NCBI GenBank assembly: GCA_036346355.1
Contig: CM070577.1
Span: forward strand, 85,582,509-85,646,508
Direction: 5' to 3'
DNA: 64,000 nt
From: Rhipidocladum racemiflorum
Lineage: Eukaryota > Streptophyta > Magnoliopsida > Poales > Poaceae
Position numbers and translations under genes: made by a program. Below, one piece after another: positions 1 through 9,493 of this stretch (its first letter is position 1; each line of letters opens with the position of its first letter). The notes below the pieces were generated by a model. That model was not told where the DNA came from. It was given only the letters and a program-made list of their open reading frames with translations, and made no database searches.

Positions 1-77
1 AAAACTACCAGTGGTGGTGTGTCAGAACCGTCTAATTCATATGCATCACCAATACAGCCTCCAGTTTTCCATGCCAT

Positions 78-225
78 ATACTCCCTCCATTCATTTTTAC
101 AAGGCTTATTTTTTGGATGATATTGTTCACAAATATAAGATTTGCATGCAGATTTAGTGAGATCTTTCCTTATATATATCCCTTTTTTCTCGTACTTTTC
201 TCATTTTCAACGCAATCATTATCCT
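78..225. mobile_element. Stowaway-like MITE remnant, internally deleted
   Basis: The left end reads TACTCCCTCCATTCATTTTT, a typical Stowaway terminal sequence next to a TA. The following 140 bases match the complete family member at 15670-15957 read in reverse, including the ACAAATATAAGATTTGCATG stretch. The match then skips the centre and resumes with the stretch equivalent to the family's other half. The far inverted repeat is missing where LINE-like sequence begins. Family assignment is by visual comparison only. Confidence 0.5.
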
Positions 226-640
226 TGTGCCAATAGTATAACCCATCTGTTTGGGACTTGGCTAGTGGGACTGGGAAATGATACAAAGGATCAATGTTTC
301 ATTGGTGCTGCCGCTTTATGTTGGTCTATTTGGCTATGTCGAAATGATGTGGTCTTTGATAAAAAAAAACAATTACATAATCCTTTGCAGGTGATTTTTA
401 TGTGCATCAATTGGTTACGCTCATGGTCAGTATTGCAGCGTCAGGAGGCTCGGGAGATGCTGTCATTAGCATGCGATTGTCTACATACCGTGGCTAAGGA
501 CGTCTTCATTGGGCATGGCTGACGTTTTCAAATAAGACTTTGTGCATCTTGAGAATAGTTATTCAACATTTATGTGGTTCTTGCAACCTTTCTTCCTTCT
601 TAAACTACTACGTGTTACTTGGCATATTTCTAGGTGAAAA
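226..640 (+). pseudogene. LINE (non-LTR retrotransposon) 3' coding remnant
   Basis: An open frame through base 522 contains LCWSIWLCRNDVVFDKK, the pattern found in the zinc-binding region downstream of reverse transcriptase in plant L1-type LINE proteins (tryptophan, arginine, asparagine and a following basic stretch). No reverse transcriptase core, endonuclease or tail is present, so this is a 5'-truncated dead fragment. The LINE remnants at 19970-20488 and 44978-46773 carry the comparable WKERNARIF and WKERSARTF motifs in the same part of the protein. It encodes nothing functional. Confidence 0.6.
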
Positions 641-1100
641 CATTTAACTCTGTAATAATTGTTTGGCTGTGTGCATCTCAGTATGCAGAGGCTGGAAGTC
701 TATTTTATTCTTCTATTATCTAAAAAAAGGAACAGAGGGAGTATGTATTTACAGGCAGAAAGCAACATCTGACCCTTCCTTTCCGTATTTATTGGCACCG
801 TAGCTGTCCAAGCATGCCACATCTGACCGTGATGGAACGCAAATGTCAAGAGTCGACTGGAACTTGACTTCGGAACCGTAAGATTATCGATCACACGGGC
901 AGTTGTTCCGCTCACGACATATATCGCCCAGCTACTTCATATACCAAGAGAAGGAAACTATTTATGACCCAATCTTAAGGCCTCGGTATGTTAGCTGAAA
1001 CTAGCATCATGTACGTAGCTTGCAGTGCTGAATTCCAGCCGTTCTTGGACTTGACCACTCATCGCTGGCATTGCTCTTCTGTCAGTCCAGCCTCTGAAAG
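641..1100. other. Intergenic, no gene seen
   Basis: No coding signature is visible. A Stowaway-type end (GAACAGAGGGAGTA) occurs at about 730-744, without a recognisable partner end. Confidence 0.4.
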
Positions 1101-1267
1101 ACGGGGCGGATTCAGGCCCCAGACAGAGTAGGCTGTAGCTCGGGGCCTGGTACCGAAAGCCCACAAAAATTCTACGAAAAATTATTAAAAAATCATTGAA
1201 AACAGATATTTAATTTAATATCAGCTGGTCCAGCCCGGGGCTTGGACCTGGGCTAGCTCCGCCCGAC
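1101..1267. mobile_element. hAT-type MITE, degenerate copy
   Basis: About 167 bp closely match the better preserved element at 38841-39007 along the whole length, including the GGGGCGGA start, the ACAGAGTAGGCTGTAG block and the CTAGCTCCGCCC end. The outermost bases are altered and no clear 8-bp target duplication is left, so this is the older copy. It lies just beyond the 3' end of the PLC pseudogene. Confidence 0.7.
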
Positions 1268-1869
1268 TGAACCCATGGAGTAAATTGCAATGAACCCTAA
1301 ACACATGCCAGAATCACCACAAAAAAAAAAACAACCATTTGATCTTTTATTCGACTCATTTAGTAGTAACACCCCAATGACAAGAACAGCCACGCCGGCC
1401 GTTTCAGTCGTACCATACAGTATGCGCACAGCGACGGAAGCGCCAAAAGAGAAGTCAGGATTGTACGCGCCGACCGTGGCACCTCGAGATGGAACGAGTC
1501 AGGCGAAGGCGAAGCGCATGAGGAGCTTGACGGAGCGCACGCAGCAGGTCGCCGTTGTGGTTGCAGAGCCTGACGGAGCGTATCCCTGACCGGAGCTCCC
1601 AGACCGGCAGGCAGGTCTGGCCGGCGAAGTCGTCTTTCTGATGGCGGTCGGACTCGTGCACCTCCACGCTGAGCAGCGCGAGCTCAGGGACGGTCAGGGG
1701 GAACTCGGCGAACTCGTGATCCCGCATAGGTATCCACTTGTCCGTGATCACCCTGGTCTCCTGCGATACGCACCTGCGCAATTAAGCGCACGGTTGAAAG
1801 TATAAGTGAATTGTCTATCTTTTCTATCAGCTTAAGCTTTCGAGTGAACGGACTGATTCAAGCAATTTA

Positions 1870-2096
1870 GGGGGTGTTTGGCAGAGCCCCAGCTCCATCA
1901 AATCCGTGGAGTTGAGCTGAGTATTTCTAGCTTCGCCAAATTCGTGGGGCTGGAGCTGTGGGTATATTAAGAGTGTTTAGGTGTGTCATTTTGTTTGTAT
2001 TTTAGAGTAAAATTATAAACTCAAGTCACTTTATTTCAGTTCACAAGTTTCAGCTCTAAGGTGGAGCTGGAATCTAGAGCTCCGCCAAATAGGGCC
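1870..2096. mobile_element. Tourist-like MITE in last PLC intron
   Basis: The ends GGGGGTGTTTGGCAGAGC and GAGCTCCGCCAAATAGGGCC are imperfect inverted repeats, flanked on both sides by TTA (1867-1869 and 2097-2099), the 3-bp target duplication of PIF/Harbinger-type elements. Length is 227 bp. It lies inside the intron between PLC exons 5 and 6. Confidence 0.75.
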
Positions 2097-2962
2097 TTAA
2101 TACAGACATTAGCCATTTCTTCTGGCGGTTACTTCAGCACAATTGAGAACTTACTATGCTAGAGTAGATTACATTTTCATTCCATTTTATCAGGTGATAT
2201 CTGAGCACGTGCTACTAACCCTTGCATAGAAGTCTGGGGGTGAGCACTTGTCGAAGTGCGTTTTGCGGAAGTCGAATCGCCATCCGTCTCGCATGTATAC
2301 CGTCGCCTTCAGAATTCAGATGTTAGCATCGCCATGGAAACAAGTTACAAACTTACAGTTGATGTAGCAAACATGAAACAGTGCATGGAAGTAGCAATTC
2401 AGGATGGTTTGTGGAGAAGTTGCGGTTGATAGATAATTTTTTCTTCACTTCACCTTCAGTCTCGTCTTTACCGGTAGATTGGATTCAGGATTGAACATTT
2501 TATCTGGATCGCTGTACATTAGAATATCAGGCTTTTTCACATAGCCGCAACCCCCATTTGCTCGGAACATCCCTTGAGTCAGCCATAGTTTCCTTCCATG
2601 GCCCTGTAGAATGGCAGAAAATATCAGGATGAATTGGAAAAAAAACTTTGAAGTTTGATAGTCCCAGCATAGCACATTTCAGGCAAATACTGAAATACTA
2701 CTATTTGCCGAACAAACAAACAAATATCATGGTATTGCTGTACCTATCCTTCCCAAGAAGACCATTACTGAAGAGAACGATAAAGTCGACAGAATTGTGA
2801 TCACCTGCATGTTTGCTGCTACCATCTGAACTCCGTACCTCCAACCCATCAAAGGATTGTAATTGGAGGACGTATTGCGCGTCGACCGTGGGAATATCCT
2901 CAGCAAGTTTCTCTGAGTAAACCTGAAGGAAAAGCACCCAAATTTTTACGAGAGAGACTAGG

Positions 2963-3134
2963 GAACGGTATACCATTCCAACGGTATAGCTGTGAAACTT
3001 ACGAAACTTATCAGTTTCAGTGCTGGTTTCATGAGTTTCGGTGATTAGTTTCATTAGTTTCATGTTTCAGTTTTTAGTGCTGAGTTTCAGTATAAAAAAT
3101 TACAAGTTTCACAAGTTTCAGAGGTATACCGTTC
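2963..3134. mobile_element. MITE with GAACGGTATACC inverted ends and GAAAC-rich core
   Basis: GAACGGTATACC at 2963-2974 is mirrored by GGTATACCGTTC at 3123-3134. The interior is made of degenerate repeats of GTTTCA/TGAAAC words, the same word that fills the array at 22190-22625. It sits in the intron between PLC exons 2 and 3. No clean target duplication was found, so the superfamily is open. Confidence 0.5.
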
Positions 3135-3391
3135 TTTCCTCGCCTGGTTAGGGAGTTGATCAGAACAAAAGCTCATAGAACCTCTCGGTGCAACTTCTCG
3201 GGATCAACCTTCAAATCCTCGTTCATGTCGTGCTTTCTCCTGGTGAGATGGATTGCGATGAGACGCCTGTACTCGCTGCTCAGCTGGTTCCCCGTCAGGT
3301 GCGAGTTGTGCCCCGTGTAGATGAAGTAGTGCGACAACGGTGAGCTCGTGCCCTGCTGCTGCTGAACCTGCATGCACCTCTCAACCTCCAC

Positions 3392-4149
3392 AAATTCTCA
3401 GTTACATTCTTATGCTTCTCCTCTCCTTATTTTTCCTTTTTCTCGAGGGAATTAAAGTATATGCTTGTATGGAGAGATTTCGCTAAAATAATAATTAAAA
3501 AAAGGTGAAAATGAATAATAACGAAAACAGAAAAACCCGAGGGGCCGGTTCGCATGGACTCTGAAATTTGGTAAAGTACAACTTGCAACTGGCAAATACA
3601 TACAAGAACCCACCTAATTCAACGTATTTTTGTATAGAACAAAGTTAATATGTATGTACTAAGAGTAAGCCGAGATGACTTTATTGTACATATCCTAACA
3701 TTCTATGTAATCCATACGGATCTGCATTTTCCTCGATTTGTTCGTATTCAAATGACACTAGCTTGTTATATATTACAAGCATCTCTCGTCCCACTAACTA
3801 AACATTAACTTAGCAGAAGGATGGTGATATAGCTTCCTAAAGTATACTAGAGAATTGTGTACCTAAATTAGTGGACTAATTAACCACAAATGTGACGTCT
3901 CGAGACCAAAAAAAAAAAAAAAAAATCTCACACATACACATGTGAATATGTGATTGCCTTTTCTTAAAAAGAAAAAGAAAAGGAGGGAACAAAACTTGAA
4001 GTTGTATATATATAAGTTCGTCAAAACATATATAGGAATTGATTCGGTTTCATCCACTCCTTATGCATGAGCTGAACTAAAACCTTTACTACTCCAGTGT
4101 GTAAAGCGTTTGCTCATATAGTTTTTCTTCTTCTTTTCTTTGCGGTTTA
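3392..4149. other. PLC intron 1, left part, AT-rich
   Basis: No coding sequence, splice-like exon or complete repeat was recognised. It contains homopolymer A/T runs (around 3907-3925 and 3961-3985) only. Confidence 0.4.
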
Positions 4150-4463
4150 GGCCCTGTTTGGAAGCAAAGTTTTTCAATACCATGGTATTACAAAGCCATG
4201 GCTTATAAATTGTTTTTGCATAAATACCATGGTTTCACCTACCACCATTGAAACCATAGTTTTTCTTGGAACTACAAACTGTTTGGCTACAAAGTCTTTT
4301 GCATGGTATTTTCAAAGTATTGACACCTCTCACTCTCTACACTAGCACCAAAAGCCCAAAACTCCAATCTGAGTGGAGTTTTCAATACTCCAAAAATACC
4401 ATGGTATTGGCAATACCATGGTTTTCAAAACAGAGTTTTTTGGGTTGCTTCCAAACACCATGT
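4150..4463. mobile_element. Tourist-like MITE with repeated ATACCATGG words
   Basis: It starts after TTA with GGCCCTGTTTGGAAGC and ends with the mirrored GCTTCCAAACACC. The core contains several near-palindromic ATACCATGGTATT words. The right target duplication is not clear, so the right boundary is approximate. It lies in PLC intron 1. Confidence 0.55.
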
Positions 4464-4842
4464 TGCCAAAAATACCATGGTATTCTTCAAAACTATGGTT
4501 TTACCTAGAAACTATGAAAATACTTTTCGCTATGTTACTGTAGTTTATTTAACTCGTATACCGATGTCAACGTGCGATCCGATCGAACCAGGTATCTGTG
4601 GATATATAAGTAGAATTTAATACGAATTGAACTAAATGTTAACCAAATCGATCCACTCTTATCCCAATCTGGGCTACCGAGTCGTTAAACTTTTCGTCAA
4701 TCACGTAATCATGAGCAGTCTTAAATAGATTCACTATCAAATGATGATCGCCAACGTACCAAGCTTCTATCAAATAAATGAGAGAAGAAAAAGATCGAAG
4801 AGAAGACAACAGAAAAGAAAAGAAGAGAGCATGCAGAAATTA

Positions 4843-5161
4843 GGGTGTGTTTGGATCCATTAGCAGCTAATAGTTAGCTAGCTAACTAACTATTAGTTAG
4901 AGGGTGTTTGGATCTACCAGCTAATATGTGGCTAATAGATGCTATTGTCCAGAATACTCATGCTATTAAATACTATTGGTGGTAGACGTGAAGGGTATTT
5001 TGGTTAAATGCCATCTATTAGCTGGGTTTGGCTAGTTAATGAGATAACCATTAGTTGTGTGCCCAGCTAATAGTTAGCTGAACTATTAGCTATGGGTGTT
5101 TGGATCCACTCCAGCTAATTTTTAGCAGCTAATTATTAGTTGCATGGATCCAAACAGACCC
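4843..5161. mobile_element. Tourist (PIF/Harbinger) MITE
   Basis: The left end GGGTGTGTTTGGATCCA mirrors the right end TGGATCCAAACAGACCC, with TTA on both sides (4840-4842, 5162-5164). Length is 319 bp. Internal copies of GGGTGTTTGGATC near 4902 and 5093 suggest partial duplication of the ends. It lies in PLC intron 1. Confidence 0.85.
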
Positions 5162-5365
5162 TTAATTATTAGTCGACCAATCTTAATCTTGGTGTCACCC
5201 TCCAGCATGGGTCATTAATGTGTACCATATTGACCTAATGTAACGCTTTATCATTTAGATAAACTACCCTCTGCTTTTCTAAAATTTGGCAACAACTAAA
5301 ATTACTATCCTAATAATCTGTTAGAGATCTATAATTCCATATATCAACAATTCAATCAACTACTA

Positions 5366-5770
5366 GCTCCGGTTCACGAAAACATGTCGTTTTGGGATAT
5401 GCGCGTTTCAACCTCTAATACTTTGGTTATCGATATGTATATTTTTAAATATTTAGATCGAATGCATGGAAGTTATATGTGTAAATTTCTTGTAAAGTGT
5501 TTTAATAATATCATAATTTCATTGGGTTTTATAAATATATTACAATAGCAATTAATGGTTAAAGTTGTATTTTTCGACGTATGGGCCTAGAAGTGCCTAC
5601 TACTACACCACACTACACCTGGCTCTACACATTTACAGAGCTTACCCCTGTCCAGTGTCTGGCAGAACATTGGGGGCTCTTTTTTTAGTCTTCAAAATAG
5701 TCCTCATGAAGCACGTCAAGAGCAAAGTACTGGTTCGAGTACGATATGTTTTTGTGACCGGAGGAGGGAG
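5366..5770. mobile_element. Stowaway-like MITE, interrupted
   Basis: The left end GCTCCGGTTCACGAAAACAT and the right end ATGTTTTTGTGACCGGAG (before GAGGGAG) are mirror images, flanked by TA (5364-5365, 5771-5772). The middle, roughly 5580-5745, does not look like the family core and may be a later insertion or divergent filler. Confidence 0.6.
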
Positions 5771-6078
5771 TAATATTGAAAGCGTTGTTTTATACTCTGC
5801 GATGCATAAAACACAATCAACTAACAATTACAGCCATGAGTAGCACTGTAATTTTTTTTCCAGATTTGCATGCATGGCCATGTTCAACTCTGTTATTCAT
5901 AGTGTCCATGGCCGCATGCGCTTATCAGATATTCAGATGCACGTACGGCATACTCCTAGTTTGTCTAGGAAATAATTAAAACTAAAACACAAAGCATCAG
6001 GATTGGGGATTTGGAACTGAATGTTAGAAATAAGGCAAGTGTGGCCCATTAATCTCTAATGCCAAAGCTATAAAGAAT

Positions 6079-6331
6079 GGGCAGTACTAGCAGCCGGACG
6101 TCTGATTTTTTTTAAAATTTCGGACGCCCGCGCAACATATTTTTTACTGTTTGCAACATTTATTTTCAACGTTCGCAACATTTTTTTCACTTTTGAAACA
6201 TTTACTGTTTGTCGAATGAAAATGTTGCATGCGTAGGAGAAAAATATTGCATGTGTAGAAAAAAAATGTTGCATGCGTAGAAAAAAATGTTGCGATAGAA
6301 ATCAGACGTCCGAACTGTAGCATTACCGATA
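6079..6331. mobile_element. MITE with CGGACGTCTGAT inverted ends and GCAACATTTTT subrepeats
   Basis: CGGACGTCTGAT near 6095 is mirrored by ATCAGACGTCCG near 6302, and weaker matching continues outward for about a dozen bases. Inside, GCAACATTTTTTT-type words occur in one orientation on the left and in the other on the right, giving a long imperfect hairpin. This layout resembles Mutator-type MITEs of grasses, but no 9-bp duplication could be confirmed. Confidence 0.5.
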
Positions 6332-7229
6332 AAGAATAGTACCATATTGCTAATTGAGAGAGGAGAGTACCAATTTAAAAGGGAGAGCTCCCACCATGCC
6401 TTGTAATGAGGTATATGGAAGGGTGAGGAGCCCGGCTAAAGTCACACGCACGCGCGCGCGCGTATTTCACGTATTTTTCCCGCGGCACGTTTAAACCCTT
6501 TTATTTTGATTTCTCTCTGAGTCATTTACTGAGAATTGAAACAGCCATGATAATGGCGTCAGTTTCCAATAGAAACAGTAATTTGATGACAGCAGTTACT
6601 AGTGTATAATGGTGCTGTAACGGTCAATTTATTGACCGTATCGATGCGAGGCTATAAGGTCCGGAGACGCCCGCATCGAGGTATAGTTTTTTGCTCTGGC
6701 ACTCGCGTTCATCCAGTGTGACCTGTGTTGCGTCTTGGTGCTGCTCGTTCTTCGCCGACCTTCCTCTCGGCGTGCACCGCGAGGCAAGGAGAGCGGGACC
6801 TCCGTTGCCGCAGCGAGAACCTGCACGGGGGCGGCAATAAGGTTTCTGGGCAGCGCAACTGCGCGACCGCTCGAGCTTCCTCTGCGTCGACTACTTCCTC
6901 TACGGCCGGTCGCTACTGCACTGCATCTTTTTCATCATCAAGCCCATCGTAAGAATTCTCGTATTTTCCCACTGTTCATCTCGTGCACAACGTTTCTAGA
7001 TCTACTTTTCAGAGACATGTGGTTTCTTTTGTCTAGCCTGTTGTTTTTTATGATTTTGGAATTATGGTTCATATTCAAATCTGAAATTAAAATAATACCT
7101 AGATATTCAACACTGAATGCATCTTATATTTGTGCAGTTTATTTTATGCGACATATGCCATGCATAATATAGAGATTAGCATTTTTGCCAGTGGTGACAA
7201 GCGAAAAAGAAGAAATTAAGAAGAGTTAC
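6332..7229. other. PLC intron 1, part next to exon 1
   Basis: A short CG/CA simple repeat lies at about 6446-6463. GC-rich sequence at 6620-6950 has no recognisable protein on either strand. The donor site of PLC exon 1 is at 7229. Confidence 0.4.
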
Positions 7230-7583
7230 CCCTCGGCGAGGATCGAGCGCGGCGTTGGCGTCGCTGCAGGGCCAGCGGTAGAAGCCCTCGACGGTGAGGG
7301 CTCCCTTCTGCAGCAGCCTATGCTCCGCCGCGCAGGCCACCACCTCCCTCGCCGCCGCCTCGACGCAGCCGGCCGCCTCCCCCTGCACCTCCCCGAGGAA
7401 CCTCTTGAGCGCCTCCTCCCCGAGCACGCCGTCGTCGTCGTACGCCTGGAACACGTCCCTGACCGCCTCCGACGGCTCGTTCGACGCCGCCCGGAACCGC
7501 CGGAGGAAGCAGCGCGCACACCCTGTACGTCGTCATCCTCCCCGCTCCAGTACTACTCCCTCCTCCTCGCGGCTCGCTCGTGG

Positions 7584-7593
7584 TATAATATAT
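7584..7593 (-). promoter_or_regulatory. TATA box of the PLC pseudogene
   Basis: On the minus strand the sequence reads GCATATATTATACCACG about 50 bases upstream of the PLC start codon at 7536. The position and composition fit a core promoter with a short leader. Promoter retention suggests the broken gene could still be transcribed. Confidence 0.5.
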
Positions 7594-8063
7594 GCTCTGT
7601 GTGTGCTAGCTTGCTTGCTAGCTAGCTCGTAGAACATGTGGATATACACCATGTATATATGCTTCTGGCTAGTGCTGGAGTAGTTTGCCAGACATTCTTA
7701 ATATATAACCTGAGCTAGCTAGCAAGAGCAGCTCAATATATAATTAATTAGTAGCCGCACGGTTTAGATGCGCCAAAAATTACCATGTTTATAAACTTAT
7801 TTTATATGATGAGTGCTTCTTTGCTTTTCCTGCTAATACAAGTTGCACAAATCTTGAAGCAAACGAAGGAGTAAGTAATCCTTGTCCACCCTTCATTCAT
7901 GCTTTAATATTTGTGCAACTTTAAAAAGGAAGAACATAGAAGCACCTCTCATTTTATATAGTGACTTTCGTCTTGCTGTATTGATGATTTTTCCTATGAG
8001 GATTTCCTACTGTATTGATGATTTTTTCCTACGAGGATTTTCTACGTTAAATTCGTACCGTCA
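7594..8063. other. Region upstream of the PLC pseudogene
   Basis: No gene was recognised. It holds the dispersed repeat at 7823-7950 and a short internal repeat of TGTATTGATGATTTTT with CCTA.GAGGATTT around 7977-8045. Confidence 0.4.
7823..7950. repeat. Dispersed repeat, partner of 41822-41950
   Basis: About 128 bp align by eye with 41822-41950 over the full length, starting GCTTTTCC and ending CACCTCTC. They share AATCTTGAAGCAAACGAA and many scattered matches at roughly three quarters identity or better. No terminal structure is seen, so the element type is unknown. Confidence 0.7.
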
Positions 8064-8793
8064 TTCTTTTGATCTCTATAATTTTGTTGTGTTTATGTTA
8101 ACTGTTGGGGGGGGGCTTTTCCAGGACAACACATCGGGCTTCTAATGGCGCCTATAAATGCCTTTAAAACCTTATAAATGCCTTAAAAAGATTTTAGATG
8201 GCGTCAAGAAAAATGGCGTCAGGAAAAGTAATTGGCGGCGCTTAATTATCCATGACGTTTATAAGTGCCGTGGAAGACTCTAACTCGGCGTTTATAAGTG
8301 CCGTGGAAGCCTCTAACCCGACGTTTATAAGTGCCGTGGAAGCCTCTATAACCCGGCGTTTATAAGTGCCGGGGTTTCCTCTATCATGGCACTTTATAAT
8401 TGCCGGGGTTCTCTCTATTTATGGCGTTTACAAGCGCCGGGGATCCCTCTATTCGTGGCATTTAAAATCAGAGGTGCACAATGACTTCCCAGGAGGTCAC
8501 CCATCTTATTACTACTCTTGTCCAAGCACGCTTAACTTCAGAGTTTTTATAAGATCTAGTACTTTAGTGGTGGTACGATCACATCTGATATATAATGTGT
8601 CCCTCCTCCCCTTAACCCCGTTAAACACCCGAACACCGATTTTCAATTATTTCAAATTAGCAAATTATTGATGTAATTAGCAAAATCATCATACGATAAG
8701 ATCTCCAATTATATTCTTTTGGGCACCAATTCTTTTGATCTCTATAATTTTGTTGTGTTTATGTTAACTGTTGAGGGGGGGGCTTTTCCAGGA
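8064..8793. repeat. Segment flanked by a 63-bp direct repeat
   Basis: Bases 8064-8126 and 8730-8793 are the same sequence, beginning TTCTTTTGATCTCTATAATT and ending GGGCTTTTCCAGGA, with one extra A in the second copy. About 600 bp lie between them. This could be a local duplication, or an insertion between long direct repeats. The high identity suggests it is recent. Confidence 0.8.
8254..8470. repeat. Minisatellite of 33-35 bp units with palindromic core
   Basis: Six to seven units start at 8254, 8287, 8320, 8355, 8388, 8423 and 8457. Each has a core like GGCGTTTATAAGTGCC, which is nearly its own reverse complement, followed by GTGGAAGCCTCTAACCC or GGGGTTTCCTCTAT variants. Looser relatives of the core occur back to about 8149. 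The arrangement resembles subterminal repeat arrays of CACTA elements, but no CACTA ends were found. Confidence 0.8.
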
Positions 8794-9205
8794 GATATGA
8801 TGCGTTGGTTTGTTACTGCTTGTGGGTCGATTCAATCATGCAAGTGAGCTGTATAAATGGGAATTTTTTTACTGTATCAGCCCCTTCCGTTTTTTTTTCC
8901 CGAAACTAGCCATGCATGGAATTTTTTTACGGATGTAGCCTCCTGGTTAGGTGCTTCAGTGAAGGACTTGAGCTGCAGGCCGCTGCGGCTCACGCCATCT
9001 TGTGCGGCGACTGCGGCTCACGCCGTCTTGGCTGCGGTGGGCTGCAGCTCTCTCTTCGCGTCGTCGGACCCACCTGCAGCGACCGCAATGGATGATTGAA
9101 TGTCTCTTCAGTTCGGAAAAAAAAATAAATGAAAGTAAACAGGAAAGATATCTAAATCAGTGCTAGCTAGCCATGCATGCATGCATGCATACATACATAC
9201 ATACA
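8794..9205. other. Intergenic with CATG/CATA simple repeat
   Basis: A tetranucleotide repeat (GCAT)n then (ACAT)n occupies about 9172-9205 and contains the Copia target site ATACA. An open frame of 80 codons at 8857 has no recognisable features. Confidence 0.5.
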
Positions 9206-9432
9206 TGTTAGGGTTAGGGTTGCACACGCACACGCACACAATAGATTGGAACGGTGGACACGAGATTTACGTGGAAACCCTTGCGGGAAAAAACCACGGG
9301 AGACGAAAATCCACTATGATGGTTCAAGGATTACAAGTACATGGGGGTGGCTTATATAGCCAATGAGTCCGTATCAGATAAGGCAAGGACTCCAAGATTT
9401 GGTAAGATTAGATATTGAGTCATATCCTAACA
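9206..9432 (-). repeat. Copia 3' LTR
   Basis: It is identical to 14280-14506 except for one base near 9257. It starts with TGTTAGGGTTAGGGTTGC (plus-strand view), which resembles telomere repeats by chance. On the minus strand a TATATAAG promoter word is present near 9351-9358. Confidence 0.95.
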
Positions 9433-9443
9433 AACCTCCCCTT
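9433..9443 (-). other. Copia polypurine tract
   Basis: On the minus strand AAGGGGAGGTT lies directly against the 3' LTR, the expected place and composition for plus-strand DNA priming. Confidence 0.8.
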
Positions 9444-9493
9444 GACTCAAAATCCATAATGAAAATTTGTCTCCAAGAAACCCCGAAGGGCAA

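Larger units (their letters stand above)
1499..7536 (-). pseudogene. Phosphoinositide-specific phospholipase C (plant PI-PLC), X-domain-deleted pseudogene
   Basis: Plant PI-PLC cleaves phosphatidylinositol phosphates at the plasma membrane and has EF-hand-like, X, Y and C2 domains. Exon 1 (7536-7230) carries the EF-hand-like part (FQAYDDDGVLGEEALKRFL) after one frameshift near the start codon. A 3.9-kb intron full of MITEs follows. Exon 2 (about 3367-3182) begins with the X-domain motif SHYFIYTGHNSHLTGNQL but jumps straight to the Y-side sequence YRRLIAIHLTRRKHD, so most of the catalytic X barrel, including the second catalytic histidine region, is gone. Exons 3-5 (2922-2805, 2603-2454, 2306-2220) hold good Y and C2 sequence with proper splice sites (GMFRANGGCGYVKKPD, YMRDGWRFDF). 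Exon 6 (1773-1499) continues the C2 domain (PLTVPELALLSVEVHE, KDDFAGQTCLPV) but has a small deletion after VRIAG and a 1-base shift before the original terminal codons. Family identity is strong. Loss of catalysis is inferred from the missing X core. A chimeric expressed remnant remains possible because promoter and splice sites survive. Confidence 0.85.

Noticed and set aside
7185..7632. Long plus-strand open frames over 7185-7632
   Set aside because: They are the antisense of PLC exon 1, which has clear homology on the minus strand. GC-rich exons leave several frames open.
9206..9225. Telomere-like TTAGGGTTAGGG at the Copia LTR start
   Set aside because: Only two units, present in both LTRs as part of the terminal sequence. 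Plant telomeres use TTTAGGG.
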